NCBI GenBank assembly: GCA_026261815.1
Contig: JAMPIT010000258.1
Location: 8,485,501-8,549,500 of the forward strand
Direction of reading: 5' to 3'
Source: Monarcha castaneiventris obscurior
Lineage: Eukaryota; Chordata; Aves; Passeriformes; Monarchidae
DNA: 64,000 nucleotides
The notes beneath the pieces are model-generated. The model was not told where the DNA came from. It did not search any database and worked only from the letters and a program-made list of their open reading frames with translations. Positions within the stretch are counted from its first letter, which is position 1, and each line of letters starts with the position of its first letter. Positions 55,501 to 64,000 of this stretch are shown here, in pieces. Both the position numbers and the translations under genes were made by a program.

Positions 55501-57177
55501 AGAGGAAAGGTCTCTGCCTCTGCTGACTTCAGTTCTGCAGTCTGCTGAACATCAGATTTTTAAATACTTCATTACAGTAGAACTGTGCTGCTTGTTCATT
55601 CCAAGCAGGAGCTTGGAAGTTTAGACCTTGCTTTTAGGGAATGTTGATATTGATAAGGTGAAAGCAACCCAGGTGGGCAGATGTTGCTCAATGAAGCTTT
55701 TTCAGCATGCTCAGAGTGGGGAGCAGAGGACGCTGCCAAGTCATTCTTTGTATGGGAGTTTACAAATACACACCTCCCAATACAGAATGGAATATTAAAG
55801 CTGTGTGACTGTCCTTTCAGTTATTGGTAAAAGGGGACAACGCTGCTCCATTCTGAAATACTGCAGCATTCTTATCCCATACAGCTACTGTGATTAAAAA
55901 AAACTTAAAATGTAATCAGTTTTACTGTATTTTTGTTCAGTTTTGCTAGCTGTAATTCTGTGGAATTAGTAAGACTAATAGAAATTGTTTTGTAACAGTT
56001 GAAAGTAGTCAGAGTACTACAGCAAAGCCCACAGAGCTATCAAGGGTGGCTTCAAGGTCAGCTGGTGACAACACAGAGAGGAACGGGCAGCTGGGCCATC
56101 TGTCCTTACCAGGAATTTCCAGCATTGAAGGTATGTCCTTTCCAGGCTGACCTTTTCTTCTGACTATTTCATGTAAATGTTTAGGAGAGGATAAGTATAA
56201 ACGTTCTGGGAGATGTGAGGTCAGTTTTAACAGCTTGAGGACTATGGGCTTTAAAAAAAAAAACCAAGCAATTAAGAAAAAAAACTGAAGGGAAAGAATA
56301 GCATGTAAAAGAAAAGAAACTGAGATTTAAGCAGGATTGTGCATTGTTAGTGAATTATAATTGTTTTGAGTATTACATCACAACTGTGATCACAGTTGAG
56401 TAATACAACACCGAAGTATTACATTGAGTGCCCCAGAGAGTGGGAGAGAAGTCCAGGGCAGAATTAACATGCTGAAGGAAAAAGAAGTAGCTATGAATGT
56501 GTATGTTCTGGGGCTTTTTTCTTTTCTGTAATTTTTTTTCCAAGAGAACACTGCCTGGTCAGATGAATGGTTTCTGGATCTTGCTGTTCAGTCTCTTCAG
56601 CTCCTGAAAGGGCGACTCTTTGCATCAGGAAGTGAATAGACACTTTTCCCTTTATGTCATCTGTCCTGTTGGTATAGCAACTGTCATTCAGAGCTGGCTT
56701 TTGTGGGGGACAACTGCATCTGCATGCAGCTAGTGGCTGTAAAATGGGCTGTTAGCTGTGGCCAGAAATAGGGATTACTTTCTTCAGATTTAGTGTAGTT
56801 TAATCCAGAAATGTTCATGCTTTTTTCTCCTAAACTGTTATCAGCAGCTTGTGACAACATAGGAGGCAAACTCCCCACTCAGGGATGCTGTATGTAATTA
56901 CTGGGTAGTAAGAGACAGTGCTGTAAAACTGGGAAAGCAGCTTACAGGATATTCCTGTGTGCTTAAAGGAGCTGTTTCCTCAATCCTTGTTGTCTTTGCA
57001 GATCTTCAGAAACTGTTTAAAAAAGCACCTGCGGATGCTGATGGAAAACTCTCATACCAAGATCTTCAAAAGCTGCTTGGCTCCACAGCCCAAGAATCCC
57101 AGAGCTTTAAGGAGTTTGACACAGATGGAGATGAGAAATACACGCTAACAGAACTGAGATTAGCACTAGGTGTATAG
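43538..57177 (+). CDS. EFCAB14: EF-hand calcium-binding domain protein 14, 11 exons, 484 aa
   Basis: Exons are 43538-43713, 44668-44816, 47849-47994, 49612-49710, 51457-51567, 52382-52462, 53323-53514, 54174-54254, 55076-55187, 55999-56130 and 57002-57177. All introns are GT-AG; the total is 1455 nt, against 495 aa in human. The N-terminus [14 protein letters not shown], an acidic [11 protein letters not shown] stretch (39-49) and KGDYLRCC lead into one transmembrane helix (about 72-94). A long predicted coiled-coil, polar stalk follows ([21 protein letters not shown]). The C-terminus has two EF-hands. The second loop (466-477) is canonical, with D466, D468, D470, T474 and E477. The first (436-447) starts with proline and is probably weak. 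Stalk exons 6-8 are the least conserved with human. Function is poorly known; N-glycosylation sequons (NIT, NET) agree with a lumenal or extracellular stalk. The frame is intact throughout. Confidence 0.95.
43897..44005 (-). mobile_element. CR1 LINE fragment in EFCAB14 intron 1
   Basis: The + strand carries the antisense CR1 3' motif, including TTGGAAGGGACCTTAGAGAT and AGTTCCAACCCCC, then a CCATGG-CAGGGACAGC-CCCACT segment. It is followed by T-rich sequence at 44006-44040. A short 3' end copy only. Confidence 0.8.
50505..51085 (+). mobile_element. CR1 LINE 3' fragment in EFCAB14 intron 4
   Basis: The sense strand matches the CR1 ORF2 3' part and 3' UTR. Recognisable landmarks in order are GTGTCCAGTTCTGGGCCCCT, GAAAAGGAGGTTCAGGGGAG, GATAGGACAACAGGAAGTGA, AGGAAAGATTTCTTCACTGA, GGAGGTATTTAAAGGACGTG and a terminal GATCCTATGA resembling the CR1 8-bp tail. 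About 580 nt, 5'-truncated as usual for CR1, same strand as the host gene. Confidence 0.9.
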
Positions 57178-57484
57178 GGTATATGTTTAGAAATGTGATA
57201 TTGGTGGATGTTACTGTAGCTAAAGGAAGCTACAGGACATGAAAAACTATGGCTGCACTTTCCCAGTGTTTTACTGATCTTGGGAGCTAAATTACTGTAC
57301 ACATTGCCACCTCTTTTCTTCAGTTGCATTTATTGAAAAGAAATTTACAAATTTATATGTCGATAGGACATAATATTGGGACTTTGTTAAAATCCAGAAA
57401 ATTCCCAAACTTGGAAACATTTTCCTCTCATTATTTCCTATTCAAGGGAGTTATTGGTTATAGCTTAAAATGTGTACATACTAA

Positions 57485-57490
57485 AATAAA
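57485..57490 (+). terminator. EFCAB14: Proximal polyadenylation signal of EFCAB14
   Basis: A canonical AATAAA lies 308 nt after the EFCAB14 stop codon. Confidence 0.55.
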
Positions 57491-58832
57491 ACTATGGTTT
57501 TATATTTCACTGAAATTTGCCTTAAATTAGAGAGCTGCACTTTATGTAGAGCAGAAGGAAAATCTGTCTTGTGAAGATGGGCTGCTTCTGCTTGTAAATA
57601 TTTGAGATAGAGTAAATTATGCATATTTAAGGAGAAGTTTTGTCAGGGGCTGTGTTGGTAGTAAGCTGTTTATAATGAGAGACTGAGCCTGGAATGGGGG
57701 TTTAAGAGCTTCAGCTAAATTTCTGATTTTGACTAAGTATGTCCATGAATAAATTTGGCCTCAGTCAGAGGAAAGCTGGAGGGGTAAGTCATGCCCATCT
57801 ATAGAAGAATGTATTTTTGAAGGGAAGAGTTGAAAATGTTTTTATATCATGAGCCTACAGGAGCAATTAACTTGCCAAGTGCTTGGGTTTTCACTTCAGT
57901 GTTCTTTAGGCTTTGCTGTGTTGCATTCAGATTATATTTTGTGAGATGAGCCTGTCTATTTATTTTTTTTAAATGAACATATTGAATAGCTTTAATAGTT
58001 GCTTAAGAGGTAAAAGCCTGCAGTGCAGCCTGCTGAGCAGCACCTGAGCAGTTCATGCCTCAGCAGTGCTCTGATACACTCCAGGAGTGTGAGCGGGTGG
58101 GAAGGCTCAGAGGAGACTTGTGAGCTCTTTCCTGACTATTGTGACAGTGATCTCTTCTTGGTACCTTTATTTTTTGTCTTCTTGCCAACAGAAGGATGTA
58201 AAAAGCTGTGTAGGCATGTGCCATGGCATCATCATTCTGTTCTGACACATGGTTTGTCAGTGAGGTTTCCTTACTACAGAGGAACTTAAAGATCTGTTCA
58301 TAGTAGTGGATTTAAACACAGTGTATTTATTACCTTCTGGAACATAGAAAAACGACTTTTGCAGAGGGGCTTCTCTCTTGCAGGCTAGATCAGGGCCAAG
58401 TTGGGTGATTTTGCTCACAAATATCACTGATCTTGTTAAGAGTTTTTTGCATGATTAGTGAGTTGAAGTTGCCCACCTCGCTGAAACATCAGCTTATGAG
58501 GAAGTCAGTTCATAATTGTTGACTTTTGTATAAATTTAGATTGGATGTTTTATCAATAATTGTATTTTGAAAGTACGAATCAGCAAAGGAATGTACAAAA
58601 TGGAGCCCTGTTACCCATTTCCTAGACTTCTTTCACTGTTGCTCTTCTATCTTGTTTGGGTAATGCAGATGCCACCCAGTACCAAAATGCTTTTAATGTG
58701 ACATTTGAAAACGCTGTATTTAAAAACAAAACAAAACCAACCAACCTTGGCTTTAGAGAGGACAAGAAGCCAACACTTGCTTCTTGCCACTTCCCATACC
58801 CTTTTATACACTACTGTATGATTCCTTAACCA

Positions 58833-58854
58833 AATAAAGAAAAAAAGCAATAAA
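58833..58854 (+). terminator. EFCAB14: Distal polyadenylation signals of EFCAB14 (two AATAAA)
   Basis: AATAAA occurs at 58833-58838 and again at 58849-58854, followed by a TGT-rich region. This would give a 3' UTR of about 1.7 kb. Use of the distal pair is inferred from the A/T-rich, gene-free character of 57.2-58.9 kb. Confidence 0.55.
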
Positions 58855-58879
58855 ATGTAACCATTCTGATATTTTATTT

Positions 58880-59780
58880 GTACATACTGTATCATAGCCA
58901 TATGCCAGAGTTTGCAAAATATTTTTGGAAGTTTATTTGTATGAAATTTAACTTTACCTTAAAATTTAAAAGATTATAGTACTGCCTTGTGAATCTTTTA
59001 GTGTTTTGTTTTGTTGCAGTCTGCTTTACTTTTAGAAGGCTCTTCAGCAGCAGTAGTGAAAATGCCAGCTAGACCTGATGTGTGCTGCTTGGCTGCCCAG
59101 GGCTGTTTCTTAACTTGCATGTCGAGGGCACAGTCGATGGCTAATTGCTGTGGTCACTTGTAGGATGGGCTTGTGCTGTCAATTAGACAAAATCCGAGCA
59201 TCCCTAAGTACAGTGGTCTCTCTGTGCTGCAGGCTGGGAGCACCAGTCCCATCCCTGCGAGGTTTCTGCTACGCCACCGCTCTCCATCCCGCATGCTTCC
59301 CGAAGCCCTGACGCCAGGTGTGCGCAGGGTTTCTCTCCCGTGTTTGATGAAAAGCCATGAGTGTAATAAATACACTCATCCAAATCAGTTCCTCCCCCTA
59401 ACTCGTGCAGCTGCTGGTGGGGTACCAGAGGGGCGGCTGGATGCTCTGGGCAGCGAGTCCTTCAGAAAAAAACTATGTCTGTGTGAAATCAAAAGCAATG
59501 AAGCGATGAGAGCGAGCTGTAGCAGGAACAGAGCTATGACCCGCCGAGCCTTGCTGTTGTGCCGTGATTCCTGGTCCAGCTTTCGGGCCGTACCTGTGTG
59601 TTTGGGTGACCACTCTGTACCTCCCCCTGCGGTTACCGACCTGCGCGGGGAGCGGGGCCGTGCTCACCGCGCTTGTTCGCTCCGCGCCGCTCCATCATGT
59701 AACGCGACTTTTATTTGTCTCAATAAAAGCTCCTTTCCAGCCTGCGGCTCCGGGTGGTTCCTGGCAGGAGAGGTGGAACG
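58880..59780. other. Spacer between EFCAB14 and ATPAF1
   Basis: AT-rich to about 59150, then CpG-rich up to the ATPAF1 promoter. The 228-aa + frame at 59173-59859 has no recognisable domain and seems open because of base composition. AATAAA strings occur at about 59366 and 59723. Mammals carry TEX38 in this interval; I see nothing resembling it here. Confidence 0.5.
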
Positions 59781-59789
59781 GGGTGAGCC

Positions 59790-59977
59790 GGGGCGGGCTG
59801 AGGGGAGCGGGCTAAAGGGAGCGGGAGGAGCGCGGGGCGGGCTGAGGGGAGCGAGCTGAGGGGAGCGGGAGGAGCGCGGGGCGGGCTGAGGGGAGCGGGC
59901 TGAAGGGAGCGGGAGGAGCGTGGGGCGGGCTGAGGGGAGCGGGCGGAGCGCGGGGCGGGCTGAGTGGAGCGGGAGCC
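59790..59977 (+). repeat. 44-bp GC-box minisatellite ending at the ATPAF1 start codon
   Basis: Three near-perfect 44-bp units and two shortened units, each opening with GGGGCGGGCTGAG. The GGGGCGGG cores begin at 59790, 59834, 59878, 59922 and 59952. Each is a consensus Sp1/KLF site, so the array probably forms the core promoter or 5' UTR of ATPAF1 as well as a tandem repeat. Confidence 0.9.
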
Positions 59978-62900
59978 ATGGCGGGACCGCTGTGCCAGGG
60001 CTGGGGCCTGGGGGCGGCCCTGCGGAGCCGCGCCGCACTCCGGCCGCTCGGGCTGCTGGCACCGCCGGCACGGGGGGTGCTAGGGCCGGCAGCGGGAACG
60101 GGAACGAGATCGGGATCGGGAGAGGCGGCGCTGGAGGAGAACCCCTTCTACGGGAAGTACCGGCACAAGATCCAGGAGCTGCGGAGGTGGGCCCTGAGGG
60201 AGGCGGTACAGGAAGGGGGTGGGCGGGCTGTGTTTTGGGATAAGGGCGTGCTGCGGAAGCTCTTCCTTGAAGGAGAGGTGTCGTTCTATTTTAGCTTTTC
60301 GCCCTCATGAGAAACGCGATTAGTTTAGGCCAGTTGCCTTGAAATTCACATGTGGTCGGCACCAGGTCAGTGAGGGTCGTCTCCCAACGTGGTCAGCTTG
60401 CTAAGAAATAGTTTTGCGAAGATGAAATTAAAATTTTATGTTAACATGAATCAGTACGATAGTAAACATTTTAAAAGGCCAAATGATGTTAATCACCCAG
60501 CACTGCTCTCCACCTTTGGGAACCACTGGAGCAGGTAAAGAGTATTCCAACTTCTAGTCTTTTGTTGTATTATAAAGGAGGATTTGAACAGAAAAGGAGT
60601 AGGCAGAAGTTGGTCTTATTTTAGGTGTAAGTCCATCCGCTGGCAAGGCGACAATCGGAACAGCCCTGAGAGGAATCATGGTTTTGAATTATCCTGATAA
60701 AGGTGGGTCACCTTACTCAGCAATAGAAGTAAATGAAGCAAAAGACTTCATAGACACTCACAGAACCATGGAAGGCCTTGGGTTGGAAAACGCCTTAGAG
60801 ATCAACTGTTTCCAACCCTCCTGCTATGGGCAGGGACAATTTCCATTATGAGAGGTTGCTCAGAGCCCCATCCAACCTGGTCTTGTTGGAATCCAGTGCC
60901 AAAAACAAATCCAAAGCCTTGTGTCATAGGATATATTGTGCAACAGCTTTCACAGTTTCTTAACTCTGCATTGATTTTTCCTGTTTATTGTCATAATTAA
61001 AACCTTAAGATTATTTAAAAGCAAACTGGAATGTTTTAGTTATATGAATTTATGTCCAGTTGGACAAGGAGCAGGGAGTTGGACTTGGATGATCCTTATG
61101 GGTCCCTTCCAACTCGAGCTGTTCTATCGTTCCGTTGTACTGTTAATAGTCCCTTTGCCAATTCAGGTCCAATCCAGATGTGTTTGAATCCCGTATGGAA
61201 AAAAGAAGTGAAGTGAAAAAGCAGCCCGTGGGACATTCCAAACAAGGAGAGTTTATCAGATGCATGGAGGAAAAGGCAAGGCCAGTTTTCTTTGTAAATC
61301 ACATACATTAAAGCTATAATGTTATTTATATGGGATCAGCACAGTGTTATAAACTTGAAGCATCCCTATTAGTAAGAGTCCTGGAATTTCACTGTCTGAT
61401 GGCTAAAAGCATTGTTCTGTATTCCTCTGTATTATTTTTTAGTCTGTAGATTCCCTGCTTGAAACCTTGTTCAAGTTTAATTAGTTCCAGATTAGTTTGG
61501 CCAGAGGAGTGACACAATCCTGCATTTATCATTTTTTAGTGAATACAAGAGAACTGTTCAATTATATTGTATCCAAAATGCATAACAGTTTCCTTTTGAC
61601 TAATCCTTTCTGGCCTTGAAATTCATAATTCACACTAATCTTATTTACTTCAGCCAATCAATCACTTATTTTATTAAAAATACACTGCAGTGATCTTTAA
61701 GTATCTTGAGTTCCCACTCAGGAGTTTTTGTCAGCAGCAGGTTATGTGTGGCAGGGAAGGCAAATAAATGGTATTAAAGCATTAGCTGTGAAACTAAAGA
61801 AGGATGTTTTCTTGCAGGCAGAAGGCTTGGGCAGCAAGACATCAAAGGGAGGATTCACAAAGGATAAGGTGAGGGAAATGAACCGAGGTGTTAGGAGGGG
61901 ACACTGTGGCAAGCCAAGGGTGTAGATTGACTTGTATTGCCACAGTCATTGCTTCAGTCAAGAATGCTTTGATACAATCCTGGTGTTCCTTGTGCTGCAT
62001 TTCAGTGTAAGACTGTAGTTTACTGTTGGGATCATGTTCAACCTCAAAACTCCTGGCATTCTGGGTTTTTATCATCCTGTCCTTTCTCTGTGACACCCTG
62101 GAAGTTCCTTCCAGTTGGGGGATTTGTTCTGAACAATGAACAGAAAGGGTTAAGCTTTTACAGCATGGAAATACATTTGCAGTGATCAGCCAGCCCAGGG
62201 ACAGGGGAATTCTCTTTCACATTCTTTTATTTTGGTAAATTCTCAGTGTAAATCTGCCAAAGAGCACGTGTTTGAGATGGCTGAAGGCAAAAGGCTGCAG
62301 CTCCTCTTGCAGCTTCAGTAGGGATCTGCACAACTGGAGCAAAGCATGTGCTGTATCCTGAAAGAATCTACTCTGCCTCTGTGTGAGTTCACATCTCAGT
62401 GTGTTGCTTGCAATTAAAGGGACTAAGTAACACTATAAATTGAATTAAGTTCCTTTAGGTTGATTTTGTTCTCTGTAATTGCATCCATTCATTCTGGATT
62501 CTTACACGATCAGAGAACTGCCATCATGCCAGATTCTTTATGCTTTCTCTTGCAGACACTTGATTCAATTCTTAACGTTGAGATGGTGAAAGAAAAATCA
62601 GCAGAGGAGATAACACAGGTGATGGATTTAAATGGAATAAACTTTGCTTCACATCTGTGCTTAACAGTAATCTATGTGTAAGGATGGAAATTTTACTTAG
62701 TCTGAAAAATAAAACACAACTGTGGATGTTTATTTATAAAAAGCACGTTCATATGGGTATCCATTGGAGAAGATAAAGTTTTCTCCATCTGGGTAAGTCC
62801 TCCTAGGATGTACTAGGAGGTACAGGTGCACTAGGGCATTGCCATCCTGCTGTAGTAAAGAAAAAGACTGTCAACACAGAGGAGCATTATGCAAAGACTG

Positions 62901-63319
62901 CAGTTGCAAATGTTTTGTATGTTCTTTATTAAAAAAAACATCACCACCAACACCACCACCACCAAAAAAAACAACCAAAAGTCATGAGTGTGATTGTTGG
63001 GAAAATTGTAAGAAGCACTTCTGATGGTTAATAAATACTGAGCCACCTCTGAGCCCACTGCAGATTTCTGTTACCTGGTTGGAATCTCTCATTTGGCACT
63101 AGTACTCTGGAACCTTAGGAGAAGTGTGTTGCATTAGCAGGAAAGTCAGGCTTGATTGAAAAATGACTCCTCAGAGTGCTTACAAAGGTTAGTTGACATT
63201 TCAAAGCATTTAACATTACTGCTAAATACTGAACTTTAACTGTATCTCATCTTCTTTGTTTCCTACAGATTTGGAATCAGTATTTTTCTGCAAAAGACAC
63301 GGTTTATGCTGTTATTCCT
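59978..63319 (+). CDS. ATPAF1: ATP synthase mitochondrial F1 complex assembly factor 1, 5' part (exons 1-5)
   Basis: Exons are 59978-60186, 61167-61275, 61818-61868, 62556-62618 and 63269-63319. They give 161 codons with an open frame, about half the family length; the gene runs past the window edge. The ATG context is GAGCCATGG. Residues 1-40 are rich in Arg, Ala and Leu without acidic residues, as in a mitochondrial presequence. [16 protein letters not shown] marks the start of the ATP11 domain, followed by [28 protein letters not shown] and [19 protein letters not shown]1 (yeast Atp11p) is a matrix chaperone that holds the F1 beta subunit until it joins alpha. Exon 2 appears to end at AAG with a GC donor (GCAAGG); the frame and human alignment favour this over a GTAAAT donor 18 nt downstream, which would add six residues. 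Intron 1 carries two CR1 pieces. Confidence 0.93.
60757..60900 (-). mobile_element. CR1 LINE fragment in ATPAF1 intron 1 (antisense)
   Basis: The + strand shows the antisense CR1 3' end: GGTTGGAAAACGCCTTAGAG, then TTCCAACCCTCCTGCTATGG, GCAGGGACA and GGTTGCTCAGAGCCCCATCC. About 145 nt, opposite to the host gene. Confidence 0.85.
61070..61136 (+). mobile_element. CR1 LINE 3' terminus in ATPAF1 intron 1
   Basis: GAGTTGGACTTGGATGATCC followed by TTATGGGTCCCTTCCAACTC and a TTCTATCGTTCC tail. This is the usual CR1 3' end, in sense orientation, ending about 30 nt before the acceptor of coding exon 2. Confidence 0.8.
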
Positions 63320-64000
63320 GTAAGTAGTTCCCCTGTAGTTCTGCACTTGAAAAGCCAGCACGCAAAGCTTTCCAGCTGTGATACTGCTGCTTTTAAAATC
63401 AGTCATTAAAGAAAAATGAGGTTTCAAGAAAAAATTTACTTTCTGGGTTAAGGGATTTTATTGCCCCAAACAAAGGCTTTTGTTTCCAGAAATGCATGTC
63501 ACTTTTTTTCTCACTCAGAGGAGTTTCAATAAATCAAGGATCTTTTTCTGCACACCTGGCTGGAATTGCCAGGTTTATTTTAATACAAGCATCCAATACT
63601 CTTCGCAGGGCCCTAGTGTTTATTAAGCAGCATTTGTATTTTTATTTACATTTCTCAGAGTTGCTTGTTTCTTTGCCCTCCTCGCTGCAGCACTGGCAGC
63701 TGCCTCAAGGTTAATGTGGCAGTCCTAGAGCACTTGGCTGGTAACTTGCATGTGGCTAATCGCTTATGACTTACTTTCATACATTTACAATTATTGGCAG
63801 CACTGTCCTTTGTTGAGATTGCAGGGTGTTTCCTGAGATAAGATCATATTTCTTACTCCTGATAACTTTTCCAGATGTTAATTGTTCTTAGTTTGCATTA
63901 GGCTGAAGGAGACTTTTTTCACTTTGAGGATTTCTCTTTATTCTTTTCTTCAGGGTCATTCTGTGATTGCGATCTCTTAAATCTGTCTTTTCACAACTGT

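Noticed and set aside
59560..59770. Possible solo LTR (AATAAA followed by a GC-rich U5-like end)
   Set aside because: No convincing TG...CA ends, target-site duplication or TATA arrangement could be found. It is more simply the CpG-rich edge of the ATPAF1 promoter.
59173..59859. A 228-aa + strand frame upstream of ATPAF1
   Set aside because: No motif or splice partner. The end runs into the minisatellite, and openness is explained by CpG-rich composition.

Overview
This window is vertebrate nuclear DNA, almost certainly from a bird. All five genes are spliced, with introns mostly of 0.1-4 kb. The recognisable interspersed repeats are all CR1 LINE fragments, and none looks like a mammalian Alu or L1. 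The gene order matches the conserved block next to TAL1 on human 1p33 (PDZK1IP1, CYP4 cluster, EFCAB14, ATPAF1), read here in the inverse orientation. Nothing in the window looks bacterial or viral, and I see no operon, CRISPR array or structural RNA gene.

Layout. 1-4.9 kb: non-coding DNA, by synteny expected to lie between TAL1 and PDZK1IP1. 4.93-11.98 kb (+): PDZK1IP1/MAP17, four coding exons, 115 aa. 12.0-17.8 kb: intergenic, with a cluster of GATA motifs at 15.23-15.36 kb. 17.8-24.96 kb (-): an intact CYP4 P450 (paralogue A, 12 exons, 508 aa) with a TATA box and an imperfect DR1 element. 25.0-31.0 kb: intergenic, no gene recognised. 31.0-42.44 kb (-): a second intact CYP4 P450 that reads as the CYP4B1 orthologue (12 exons, 507 aa). 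Its first exon sits in a CpG island that also holds the start of EFCAB14 (43.54-57.18 kb, +, 11 exons, 484 aa). 59.98 kb to the window end (+): the first five coding exons of ATPAF1, which continues beyond the window. The reading frame was followed across every splice junction and stays open in all five genes.

The genes do not form one pathway. PDZK1IP1 is a small PDZ-binding membrane protein of epithelial surfaces. The two P450s are ER fatty-acid/xenobiotic hydroxylases from a tandem duplication. EFCAB14 is a single-pass, EF-hand, coiled-coil protein of poorly known function. ATPAF1 is a mitochondrial F1-ATPase assembly factor.

The most notable signals are: (1) intron 8 of CYP4 paralogue A consists largely of a CR1 reverse-transcriptase fragment that reads in frame into the next exon and reaches within a few bases of its splice acceptor; (2) similarity between the two CYP4 paralogues is uneven from exon to exon; (3) a 44-bp GC-box minisatellite abuts the ATPAF1 start codon; (4) a probable GC-AG intron occurs in ATPAF1; (5) GATA motif clusters lie around PDZK1IP1, where the TAL1 locus is known to carry distal erythroid enhancers. 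I found no clearly new biological system here.
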